Below are positions 24,584 to 32,387 of a stretch of 52,985 nt of DNA, piece by piece. The position numbers and the translations under genes are program-made. The stretch is taken from positions 10,033 through 63,017 of the forward strand of contig MGTC01000036.1 of assembly GCA_001799255.1 (NCBI GenBank), written 5' to 3'. Every line of letters starts with the position of its first letter. Positions within the stretch are counted from its first letter, which is position 1. The notes under the pieces are model-generated. The model saw only the letters and a list, made by a program, of their open reading frames with translations, was not told where the DNA came from and did not search any database. The DNA is from Deltaproteobacteria bacterium RIFOXYD12_FULL_55_16. Its GTDB lineage: Bacteria > Desulfobacterota > Desulfobulbia > Desulfobulbales > Desulfurivibrionaceae.

Positions 24584-25756
24584 ATGACTTTTAAATTTGC
24601 GGAAACAGAGTCTCGGGCAAAGATCAGGGTGTTTGGGGTTGGCGGCGGCGGGGGGAATGCAGTCAATACCATGGTAGACAGCAAGATCCTCGGGGTGGAG
24701 TTCATTGCCGGGAACACGGACAGTCATGCCCTGGAGCATTCCCGGGCTGATATCCGCCTGCAGCTGGGCAAGTCTCTGGCCAAGGGGCTGGGCGCTGGCG
24801 CCAACCCTGAGGTGGGCAGGGCCGCAGCCGAGGAGTCCATCGATGACATCCGCAAGGTGCTGAAGGACTCGGACATGGTCTTTGTCACCGCCGGGTTGGG
24901 CGGAGGAACTGGCACCGGGGCCGCGCCGGTTGTGGCCCGGATTGCCAAGGAGCTGGGAGCGCTGACCGTGGGTGTGGTGACCAAGCCTTTCGCCTTTGAG
25001 GGCCGCCCCAGAAGCAAGAACGCCGATTCGGGCTGGAAGCAGCTCAAGGAGCATGTAGACGCCATTATTACCATCCCCAACGACCGCTTGCTCTCCATGA
25101 CGCAAAAGGGAACCCGTTTCATCGACGGAATGAAGATGGCAGATGATGTTCTGGTGCAGGCAGTGAAAGGCATCACCGACCTGATCAACCTTCCCGGCTA
25201 TATCAATCCCGACTTCGCCGATGTTAAGACCATCATGACCGAGATGGGCCCGGCCCTTATGGGTTCAGGCTACGGGGTAGGCGAGAACCGGGCCGTGGAA
25301 GCGGTGAACATGGCGATCAACAGCCCGCTTCTGCAGGATATCAGCATCGCTGGCGCCAAGGGGGTTCTGGTAAATATCTCCTCCAGCAGAGATAGCTTGA
25401 GGATGCCAGAAGTTAGCGATGTAACTACAAAAATTTATCAGGAAGTGCATGAAGACGCCAACATTATCTTGGGCGTCATCTTTGATGAGAACCTGGGCGA
25501 TGAATTGCAGGTGACGGTTATTGCCACTGGCATCCGTGAGACAATGGACGAAGTGGAAGAGTTTACCGGCAGGATTCCGGTCATACGTAAAACCCATGAA
25601 CCCGTTACGCCGCCGGTGCAATTAAGAAAGGTGGAACAGGGCATGGGCCGCGGCCGCGCTGTGGCCAACGGCATAACGAGAACCTTCAGCGATTACAATA
25701 TGCGCAACGAGCAGAAATACGATCGGCCAACCTTTCTGCGCAGGAATGAAAGTTGA
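24584..25756 (+). CDS. ftsZ: Cell division protein FtsZ
   Basis: A 390-residue tubulin-like GTPase that forms the division ring. It has VFGVGGGGGNAVNTMV, the tubulin signature GLGGGTGTGAAPVVARIAKE and the T7 loop region PGYINPDFADVKTIM. A short linker leads to the conserved tail DRPTFLRRN, which binds FtsA. The ATG at 24584 follows GGGGAGAGCAGGAT; a TTG at 24563 is possible but less likely. It is the last dcw gene. The sequence is intact, so the Z ring is probably normal although the FtsI beside it is not. Confidence 0.98.
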   Translation: MTFKFAETESRAKIRVFGVGGGGGNAVNTMVDSKILGVEFIAGNTDSHALEHSRADIRLQLGKSLAKGLGAGANPEVGRAAAEESIDDIRKVLKDSDMVFVTAGLGGGTGTGAAPVVARIAKELGALTVGVVTKPFAFEGRPRSKNADSGWKQLKEHVDAIITIPNDRLLSMTQKGTRFIDGMKMADDVLVQAVKGITDLINLPGYINPDFADVKTIMTEMGPALMGSGYGVGENRAVEAVNMAINSPLLQDISIAGAKGVLVNISSSRDSLRMPEVSDVTTKIYQEVHEDANIILGVIFDENLGDELQVTVIATGIRETMDEVEEFTGRIPVIRKTHEPVTPPVQLRKVEQGMGRGRAVANGITRTFSDYNMRNEQKYDRPTFLRRNES

Positions 25757-25763
25757 TGGTCTG

Positions 25764-25878
25764 GTAACAACTCGTCACCCCGGCGAAGGCCGGGGTCTAG
25801 CTTTGATGCAACTATCAGAAAAGACTGGATTCCGGCCTTCGCCGGAATGACGGAATATGGCTTTTTTTGAGTTGTTAC
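25764..25878. repeat. Family D nested palindrome after ftsZ (REP-like)
   Basis: An outer perfect inverted repeat, GTAACAACTC (25764-25773) and GAGTTGTTAC (25869-25878), encloses CGTCACCCCGGCGAAGGCCGG and CCGGCCTTCGCCGGAATGACG, each a small palindrome. The inner part belongs to a repeat type common between genes in many proteobacteria. It lies eight bases after the ftsZ stop. Confidence 0.85.
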
Positions 25879-25988
25879 ACGTTCATCATCGTTGGCAGGC
25901 CAATAAAACGGGTGTGCAGTGACTGTCCGTCCTCAACCACTGCCGGGGGCGGTTTGCTCCTCTTCTGGCAGGTTCGCTATGGATTCCC

Positions 25989-27713
25989 ATGCGTCAGCGT
26001 CAGCCCGCCATTGATTTACTTGCCAGCGAAAAAGGTACCCAGCGAAAGAAATGGAAGGGGTTGCTGCCGGTTGCCCTGATTTTTCCCAACAGGTATGGCC
26101 TGGGCAATTCCAACCTGGGCTTCCAGCTTGTTTATGCCCTGGTGAACAGCCTGCCGGGCTTTGTTTGCGAGCGGTTCTTTTATCATGACCACCAGCCCCC
26201 GGTTTCCCTGGAATCTGGTCGGCCACTGCGCGATTTCCCGATTCTTCTTTGCTCCTTGAGTTTTGAACAGGATTTTTTTAATCTGCTGGCCCTGTTTCTT
26301 GCCGGCGGTATTGAGCCACTGGCTGAAAAGCGCAGCGCTGACGCCAGCAGGTTCCGGCCCGGCCAGCCTCTGATCATTGGCGGTGGGGTGGCCACCTTTA
26401 TCAACCCGGAGCCTCTGGCGCCCTTTGTGGATCTTTTTGTCGTTGGGGAAGCAGAGCCGATTCTCCCGCAACTCATGGAGCATCTTGCCGACCACCTGAC
26501 GCTTGAAGAGCCGGAAGCGTTGCTAAGGGGGATCGTGCGGGAGTTCAGCGGTTGTTATGTCCCGCGCTTTTACAGCATGCATTACGGGGAAGGCGGTGTC
26601 CTGACTCGCATTGAGGCTGACTCGGAAGCGCCTGCCCGGGTGCGGCGCCTGGCGCTGGAAAAATCACCAGTGGCCGGACACTCGCAGCTGCTCTCGCCCG
26701 AGGCGGAGTTCGCCAACCTTTTCCTGACCGAGCTTGGCCGTGGGTGCAGCCGTGGGTGCAGGTTCTGCGCCGCCGGCTTTGTTTATCGTCCTCCCCGCCT
26801 CTGGTCGGCGGAAAGCATCCTGGCCGCCCTGGCTGAGCGGCCCGAGGAGATAAACCGGGTGGGCCTTTTGGGGATGGAGATGGCGCGGGGTGAGGATCTT
26901 ACCCGGATCGCCGCCTATCTGCTGGGCCAGGGTTGCGCCTTGTCTTTTTCTTCCCTGCGGGCTGACGCCATCAGCGACGAACTCTGTCAGCTGCTGGGAC
27001 AAAGTCGGCTGAAAAGTGCGGCCATCGCCCCGGACGGCGGCTCGGAAAGGCTGCGGCGGGTAATCAATAAAGGAATCACGGAGCAGGACGTGTTGTCGGC
27101 GGCAGAGGCGCTGGCCCGAGCCGGAATCAATCATCTCAAGCTGTATTTCATGATCGGTCTGCCTACGGAAACAGAGGCTGATCTGGCGGAACTTCTGCTG
27201 TTGACGGACAAGGTTCGCCAGACCCTGTTGGGGGTAGGTCGGGAAACGGGACGCCTGGGCAACATAACCCTCAGTGTCAACAGCTTTGTGCCCAAGGCCT
27301 GGACTCCTTTTCAGTTTCATGGCTTCGCCCCATTGACAGTGCTTAAGAACAGCATAAAATTCCTGCGCCAGGGGGTGGCCGGCATGGCGAACACCCGCCT
27401 GATGGTTGATCAGCCAGGCAATGCGTTTTATCAGGCGGTGCTGGCCCGTGGGGATCGCAGGGTCGGCCTGGTCCTGTACGCCATGCTGCACAGTGGGCAG
27501 AACTGGAGGCAGGCCATGCAGGGCTGCGGCATAAACCCGGAAGACTATGCCATGCGCCAGCGAGGCCAGGAGGAGCTTTTTCCCTGGGAGATCATTGACC
27601 ACGGGCTCGACCGGCGGTATCTTTGGCAGGAATACCGGAAGGCCTTGGCAGAAAAATCAACGATTGCCTGCGATACTTCGCAATGCAGGCGATGCGGGGT
27701 ATGTAATGATTGA
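25989..27713 (+). CDS. B12-binding domain-type radical SAM protein (TIGR03960-like)
   Basis: A 574-residue protein. The N-terminal part (about 20-180) is cobalamin-binding-like with PLIIGGGVATFINPEPLAPF and DLFVVGEAE. The radical SAM core begins with Cys253-x3-Cys257-x2-Cys260 in LGRGCSRGCRFCAAG, which binds the 4Fe-4S cluster. The core continues through IAPDGGSERLRRVINKG and KLYFMIGLPTETEAD. The C-terminus has a further Cys group, CDTSQCRRCGVC, probably a second Fe-S site. Proteins of this type are widespread in anaerobes and their substrate is unknown. The sensor kinase gene begins inside its last codons. Confidence 0.88.
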   Translation: MRQRQPAIDLLASEKGTQRKKWKGLLPVALIFPNRYGLGNSNLGFQLVYALVNSLPGFVCERFFYHDHQPPVSLESGRPLRDFPILLCSLSFEQDFFNLLALFLAGGIEPLAEKRSADASRFRPGQPLIIGGGVATFINPEPLAPFVDLFVVGEAEPILPQLMEHLADHLTLEEPEALLRGIVREFSGCYVPRFYSMHYGEGGVLTRIEADSEAPARVRRLALEKSPVAGHSQLLSPEAEFANLFLTELGRGCSRGCRFCAAGFVYRPPRLWSAESILAALAERPEEINRVGLLGMEMARGEDLTRIAAYLLGQGCALSFSSLRADAISDELCQLLGQSRLKSAAIAPDGGSERLRRVINKGITEQDVLSAAEALARAGINHLKLYFMIGLPTETEADLAELLLLTDKVRQTLLGVGRETGRLGNITLSVNSFVPKAWTPFQFHGFAPLTVLKNSIKFLRQGVAGMANTRLMVDQPGNAFYQAVLARGDRRVGLVLYAMLHSGQNWRQAMQGCGINPEDYAMRQRGQEELFPWEIIDHGLDRRYLWQEYRKALAEKSTIACDTSQCRRCGVCND

Positions 27714-29157
27714 AAGAAAAAAAAAGACGCAGGATGAGGCGGCCAGTCTCGCCAGCCTGAAGCCTTTCCGGCTGATCAAATTTTTTTCCTACAGTGGCCT
27801 TGCGGTTTTTCTCCTTTTTACCCTGGTTCTTTCCTGGATTATCTCGAACCATGCCAAAAAGGTTCTCCTTGAACGGAGTGAGGCCTACGCCTTCGTTGTC
27901 GCCGAAAATCTCAGCCATCAGGTGTTCCAGCAATTTGTCCTGCCCACGGTGATGCGCTACGGGAAGATCGCCCTGCGCAAGCCCGAGCAGTTCGCCCGCC
28001 TTGACGCCGTTGTCCGTAACGCCACACACGGGATGCGGATCCAGGCGGTGACCATTTTTGATTCCTCGGAAAACATCATCTCTTACAGCACGGTGGCCCG
28101 CCGTATTGGCCGCTCCGGCGAGGGCGGGATTGAATACCGCAAGGCTCTGGCGGGTGAGAACAACTCCGTGGTTCGCTCAACCGGCACCTTGCTGAACCTG
28201 CTTCCCGGAGGGCGGCCAATCTCCTCGCAGTTGAGTACCTTCATCCCCTTTCGCCAGTATCAGGCCAACAGCCAGGGAACAGGTATCATCCTGGGGGTTA
28301 TCGAGGTGGTGCAGGATCTGTCTGAGGATATCGTGGCGATTACCAGATTGCAGGGAACCATCATCCTCACCTCCATGCTGATCATGGCAGCTCTTTTTGT
28401 GGTACTTGGTTTTATCGTGGCAAGGGCGGATCGGATTATTGAGGCCCGCGCCGAGGAACGCCGCCGCCTTGAACAGCAGCTGGATCAAAGCCAGAGGCTG
28501 GCGACCCTGGGCAAGATGGTGGCCTCGGTTTCCCATGAAATCAAGAATCCGCTGGGCATTGTCCGCAGCACGGCGGATATCCTCGGGAAACGTCTTAAAA
28601 GCGTGGCTCCGGGCAATGAACATCTGGCTGAGATTATCGTGGAGGAAACAGGCCGACTGGATGGAATCGTGCGGGAGTTTCTGGATTTTGCCCGGCCCCA
28701 GGAGCCGAAGATGACGCCGACCTCGGTAAATGATATCTTCAGCAAGATTCTCACCTTCATGGAGCCGGAGCTGGAGAGAAAGAAGATTGTGCTTGAGGTC
28801 TCGCTCTCCCAGGAAATGCCAAAGTTAGCCCTTGATCAGGGGTTGATGCACAGAGCCTGTCTCAATATTCTGGTCAACAGTGTGCAGGCCATGCCGGAAG
28901 GAGGAACGCTCAGCGTGGCAACCAGATATGAGAAAGCAACAGGCCTGGTCCTGCTTGTCGTCAGTGATACCGGGCTGGGAATGTCCCCGGAAAAACAGAG
29001 ACATATCTTTACCCCGTTTTATACCGATAAAAACCGGGGAACCGGGCTGGGTCTGGCCATCGTTAAAAACATAATTGACAGCCATCAGGGGACAATCTCT
29101 GTGGACAGCAAGGAAGGAGACGGCGCCACCTTCATGATTGCCCTCCCCGCTGGGTGA
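27706..29157 (+). CDS. Membrane sensor histidine kinase (NtrB/ZraS-like)
   Basis: A 483-residue kinase. Two membrane spans (about 28-47 and 217-238) flank a 170-residue periplasmic sensor region. A linker with a short coiled coil leads to HisKA, with phospho-acceptor His277 in SVSHEIKNPLGIVRS, and to HATPase_c with CLNILVNSVQAMP (N box), SDTGLGMSPE (G1) and GTGLGLAIVKNI (G2). The H-box form is that of NtrB, ZraS and AtoS kinases, which usually pair with sigma-54 activators; none is next to it. The ATG at 27706 overlaps the end of the radical SAM gene by eight bases. The signal sensed cannot be read from the sequence. Confidence 0.92.
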   Translation: MIERKKKTQDEAASLASLKPFRLIKFFSYSGLAVFLLFTLVLSWIISNHAKKVLLERSEAYAFVVAENLSHQVFQQFVLPTVMRYGKIALRKPEQFARLDAVVRNATHGMRIQAVTIFDSSENIISYSTVARRIGRSGEGGIEYRKALAGENNSVVRSTGTLLNLLPGGRPISSQLSTFIPFRQYQANSQGTGIILGVIEVVQDLSEDIVAITRLQGTIILTSMLIMAALFVVLGFIVARADRIIEARAEERRRLEQQLDQSQRLATLGKMVASVSHEIKNPLGIVRSTADILGKRLKSVAPGNEHLAEIIVEETGRLDGIVREFLDFARPQEPKMTPTSVNDIFSKILTFMEPELERKKIVLEVSLSQEMPKLALDQGLMHRACLNILVNSVQAMPEGGTLSVATRYEKATGLVLLVVSDTGLGMSPEKQRHIFTPFYTDKNRGTGLGLAIVKNIIDSHQGTISVDSKEGDGATFMIALPAG

Positions 29158-29301
29158 TCAGGGTTTTGGCTCGGCCTGTTTCTCTTGTTTTGCAAGAAGC
29201 TCCTGGGTGAGATTTTTTACCTGCCTGGGGCTTGCCGTTTTTCTTCAGTTTGCCGGGGAATAAACAACTTGTCCCCTGGAATATATAATCGAGGTCAAAA
29301 C

Positions 29302-29534
29302 ATGACCACCATCACCTTTGACATATCCAGAAACTCAAAGATTCTGGCATAACCGAACCGCAAGCAAAGGCGATCCTGGAGACAGTTCAGGAGGCGCACG
29401 AGACCGCCGACCTTGTCACCAAACAATACCTGGCCGCCTCTCTGGCAAAAAACAAGCTCGACATTATCAGGTGGGTGGCTGGCCTGCTGATCGCCCAGGC
29501 CGCGATTGTTGCCGCTCTGGTCAAGTTGCTGTAA
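29302..29534 (+). pseudogene. DUF1640/CCDC90-like coiled-coil protein, frameshifted
   Basis: The frame from ATG 29302 gives MTTITFD and stops after 16 codons. The frame from 29331 gives KLKDSGITEPQAKAILETV and so on, ending in IIRWVAGLLIAQAAIVAAL followed by VKLL and stop. Together these are the two ends of the small membrane-anchored coiled-coil family DUF1640. A small deletion between about 29322 and 29331 has shifted the frame, and the coiled-coil middle is shorter than usual. A family C repeat begins 30 bases after the stop. Function of the family in bacteria is unknown. Confidence 0.72.
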
Positions 29535-30385
29535 TAACAAACAGCATTGGCCTCCCTTTTGCTCTTCTTTTGACATCTACCCTTGAATTGGGCAGGGAGG
29601 ATCGTCATTACACTCTTACACAGGCGACGGGCAGGTTGTTTTGCACCAGCGTCCCCTTCGATCCAGCGCTTGCTTCCCGGGTAATCTATCATCAGTTTCC
29701 CCGCCTCCGCAGGTTCAAGGCCAAGCTGATGGGCAATCTCACTCCAGCTTTTTCCTTCCTGTGCGTGCTGTCTTGCGCCCTCGTGCGGAGGCAGTTTTTT
29801 GGCATGCTCCAAGATCAGTAGTAAGGCGAGCTCTTTTTCATTGAGGCCGGAGGCCCGCAAGTCAAAAACGACTTTTGGGGGGACATGGAAGAATTCAACC
29901 AGCAGGCGATCGGCATTTTTTTGAGCGGCCTCAGTGTCCGGGCTTCCGGCCAAGAGTCCTTTTAAGACCGGGTCGTTTTTGAAATTTTTTGCAGGGAGCA
30001 GCTCGGAGAGAATTTTTTGCCAGGAGAATTTTTTCTCGCGGAAACCGAGGAAGTGTTTCAGTTCCGTTCCGCTGACTTTTGCGGCCTGCAGGGCGAGCAA
30101 CAGGTCATTTTGCCCTGCCCCGCCTTGCATCTTCAGCATGACAATCTCGCGTTTAGGGAGATTAAACGCCCGGGAGAGCAAGCTGTTGAAAGTGGTGGCC
30201 AGGAGATACTCATCCGCCGCGAATTTGTCGGCGGGATTGAAGGTGCGCTCTTGAAAACAGTGACAAGCGGAGGTGGTCTCGGCCGCTGCGCTTTGGCAGA
30301 AAGCGACACAGGACAACAGGCAGAAAACGATCAAGACAGGAATCTTCACTCTCATGAAGCCCATGGCCAACAATCCCTTTTTCAT
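29387..30385 (-). CDS. Secreted protein of unknown function with repeat-derived C-terminus
   Basis: A 332-residue open frame. It starts with a signal peptide (VKIPVLIVFCLLSCVAFC, cleavage likely after SAAA, or a lipoprotein Cys in LLSC), so it is exported. Residues about 45-240 are helical, with repeated hydrophobic patterns and KSWSEIAHQLGLEPAEAGKL near the end, a motif seen in unknown exported proteins. From about residue 245 (EGDAGAKQPARR) the protein is coded by family C repeat sequence and then by the opposite strand of the broken DUF1640 gene. The last 85 residues are therefore not native. I do not recognise the family. A second start at 30355 is possible. Confidence 0.6.
   Translation of the reverse strand: MKKGLLAMGFMRVKIPVLIVFCLLSCVAFCQSAAAETTSACHCFQERTFNPADKFAADEYLLATTFNSLLSRAFNLPKREIVMLKMQGGAGQNDLLLALQAAKVSGTELKHFLGFREKKFSWQKILSELLPAKNFKNDPVLKGLLAGSPDTEAAQKNADRLLVEFFHVPPKVVFDLRASGLNEKELALLLILEHAKKLPPHEGARQHAQEGKSWSEIAHQLGLEPAEAGKLMIDYPGSKRWIEGDAGAKQPARRLCKSVMTILPAQFKGRCQKKSKREANAVCYYSNLTRAATIAAWAISRPATHLIMSSLFFAREAARYCLVTRSAVSCAS
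29563..29661 (-). repeat. Family C element, third copy
   Basis: About 85 percent identical by eye to 7536-7634 in inverted orientation, including the TTCTTTTGACATCTA tail, the GACGGGCAGGTTGTTTTG core and the GTCCCCTTCGA end. It lies inside the 3' part of the exported protein gene and replaces its natural end. Confidence 0.88.
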
Positions 30386-30437
30386 AATTCCATGCCCTGT
30401 TTGACAACCTCAACCCTCAGCACTTCGCACTACGCCC

Positions 30438-32276
30438 TCAGCCGCGATAAAACCACTTCTTGAGCTCATGGGCTGCAAAGCTCCTGGCCACTGGTCGGCC
30501 ATGGGGACAATGGGAAAAAACCTCGGCCCGCTGCATCTCGGCAAGCAGGGCTTCGGCTTCCCTGGGACTCAGACTCTGGCCTGCCTTGATTGCGGCCTTG
30601 CAGGCCATATCGGACAGCACTTCCTCCGCGCGCACCCCGCCTTTGCCGGAACCTGTCTCGGCAAAACGGGCAAAGATCCCGGCCAGCACCTCCTCAACCG
30701 GAGAGCGGCCAAGCACTGCGGGCACGGCCTTCACCACCTGGCTGCCCCCACCGAAATCCTCGATCTCAACCCCGAGGGCGGCAATCTCCTCCGCATACTG
30801 GCGAAGAATCTGCACCTCCTCCAGGCTGCATTCCATGACCTTTGGAAACAGCAGGGCCTGGCGGACGATCTTTTTTCTGGCGAACTGCCTTTTCAGTGTT
30901 TCAAACAGCAGTCTTTCATGGGCGGCATGCTGGTCAATGACCAGCATGCCGGTTTCTGTGGCGCAGACAAGATAGGTGTTCAGCAGCTGCCCGAGATACC
31001 GCAGGCCGCCTGCCGGAGAAACCCCCTCTTCTTCCGCCACCTCCGGGGCCGTGGGCTGCTCTGTCGCAAAAGCGACCTCCGCCTCATCTTTATTGAAGGT
31101 TGCCTCGGGGTGACAAGAAGGGCCCGCCGCAACAGCGGCGGTCTTAAAGAGCGGCAGCGCTTCCCGCGCCGCAGGCGCCGGAAGCGCTGCCGAGGTATAT
31201 GCGGCTGGAATGGCAGAGGACAAAGACAAGAACGTGTCCGAGACAACGGGGGCGGGCTTGAAGATCTCCTGCTTCAAGGCCTGCTGATAATTCGTCATGG
31301 CGGCCTGAACTGCGGCGACCACGGCCTGATGCACCACAGTCGGCTTGTGAAACCTGACCTCCTGCTTGGTGGGGTGGACATTCACATCAACGCTTGCCAG
31401 CGGCAGATCCAGAAAAATCACCCCGCCCGGTCCCCGGCCTTTCATGAGATAATTCTGGAGACCTTCGCTCACCGCATGGGCGATCAGCCGATCATGAATC
31501 GTCCGGCCATTGACAAAGAGCCTGAGCCGGGCGGCAACCGGGGCGTCCGGCGGCAGGAGAAAGCCGGAAACTCCGGGCTCGTTCTCGTCCTGGGCCTGTC
31601 GCGCCACTTCCACCAGAAGCCCGGCCCCTTTGCCAAAAATCCGCTCCGCCCTGCTTCGCGGCGTATCAAGCCCGGCGGGCAGCCGGAGAACCTCGCGGGA
31701 GTCCACCGTAAAACTAAAGCCCAGTTCCGGGCGGGCCAGGGCATAATTTTTCACCACCTCTTCGATGTGGGCCAGTTCCGTTCGGGTGGATTTGAGAAAT
31801 TTTTTCCGGGCCGGAACATTGCCAAAAAGATCCGTAACCTCAAAGGAGGTCCCCGGGCTGCTCCCCATCTCGTGTATCTTGAGGATTCGCCCGAAACGGA
31901 GATCAACCTGGGTTCCCAGGGCCTGGGCCGCAGGGCGCGAGGTGATCCGCAGCCGGGCTACCGAGGCAATGCTGGGCACGGCCTCACCCCGGAAACCGAG
32001 GGAACGGATGGAGCCAAGCTCGGCTAAGCTGGCAATCTTGCTTGTGGCATGGCGCTCCAGACAGAGAAGCACATCATCGGCATCCATGCCGGAGCCGTCG
32101 TCAAGCACCCGGATCAGACGGGCGCCGTCCCCTTCCACCTGAATGCCGACCTGATTGGCCCCGGCATCAATGGCATTCTCCAGCAGCTCCTTGACCACCG
32201 AGGCAGGCCGTTCGACCACCTCGCCAGCCGCGATCTGGTTGGCCAGATTCTCCGGAAGTATCCTGATTCTGGACAA
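30438..32276 (-). CDS. mutL: DNA mismatch repair protein MutL
   Basis: A 612-residue GHKL ATPase that links MutS mismatch recognition to strand cutting. The N-terminal ATPase has IAAGEVVERPASVVKELLEN, DDGSGMDADDV and SLGFRGEAVPSI. The transducer domain has VDVNVHPTKQEVRF. After a variable linker (about 340-420) the MutL_C dimer domain has LLVIDQHAAHERLLFE-like sequence and SHCPHGRPVARSF at the end. The endonuclease motif DQHAAHER, with its metal-binding Asp and Glu pattern, is visible, so it may cut DNA itself, as in bacteria without MutH. The gene begins five bases from a family B element. Confidence 0.95.
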   Translation of the reverse strand: MSRIRILPENLANQIAAGEVVERPASVVKELLENAIDAGANQVGIQVEGDGARLIRVLDDGSGMDADDVLLCLERHATSKIASLAELGSIRSLGFRGEAVPSIASVARLRITSRPAAQALGTQVDLRFGRILKIHEMGSSPGTSFEVTDLFGNVPARKKFLKSTRTELAHIEEVVKNYALARPELGFSFTVDSREVLRLPAGLDTPRSRAERIFGKGAGLLVEVARQAQDENEPGVSGFLLPPDAPVAARLRLFVNGRTIHDRLIAHAVSEGLQNYLMKGRGPGGVIFLDLPLASVDVNVHPTKQEVRFHKPTVVHQAVVAAVQAAMTNYQQALKQEIFKPAPVVSDTFLSLSSAIPAAYTSAALPAPAAREALPLFKTAAVAAGPSCHPEATFNKDEAEVAFATEQPTAPEVAEEEGVSPAGGLRYLGQLLNTYLVCATETGMLVIDQHAAHERLLFETLKRQFARKKIVRQALLFPKVMECSLEEVQILRQYAEEIAALGVEIEDFGGGSQVVKAVPAVLGRSPVEEVLAGIFARFAETGSGKGGVRAEEVLSDMACKAAIKAGQSLSPREAEALLAEMQRAEVFSHCPHGRPVARSFAAHELKKWFYRG

Positions 32277-32280
32277 GGTC

Positions 32281-32387
32281 TTAGGAGCCGTTACAAAATA
32301 ATTTAGACAATTCCGCTCATCCCTTTACGGCTCCTTATGCCGTTTTGGCCACACAAAATGACCAGGTTATTTTGCAACAACGGCTTA
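32281..32387 (-). repeat. Family B element between the M23 peptidase gene and mutL
   Basis: Full-length single copy. The hairpin AGGAGCCGT / ACGGCTCCT and the part TATGCCGTTTT through AACAACGGCTTA align along the whole length with the in-gene units at 2911-3216. Its last triplet, read on the minus strand, is the TAA stop of the upstream M23 peptidase gene. Confidence 0.9.

Noticed and set aside
30468-32027. 519-codon frame opposite mutL
   Set aside because: Shadow of mutL, which has all GHKL and MutL_C motifs.
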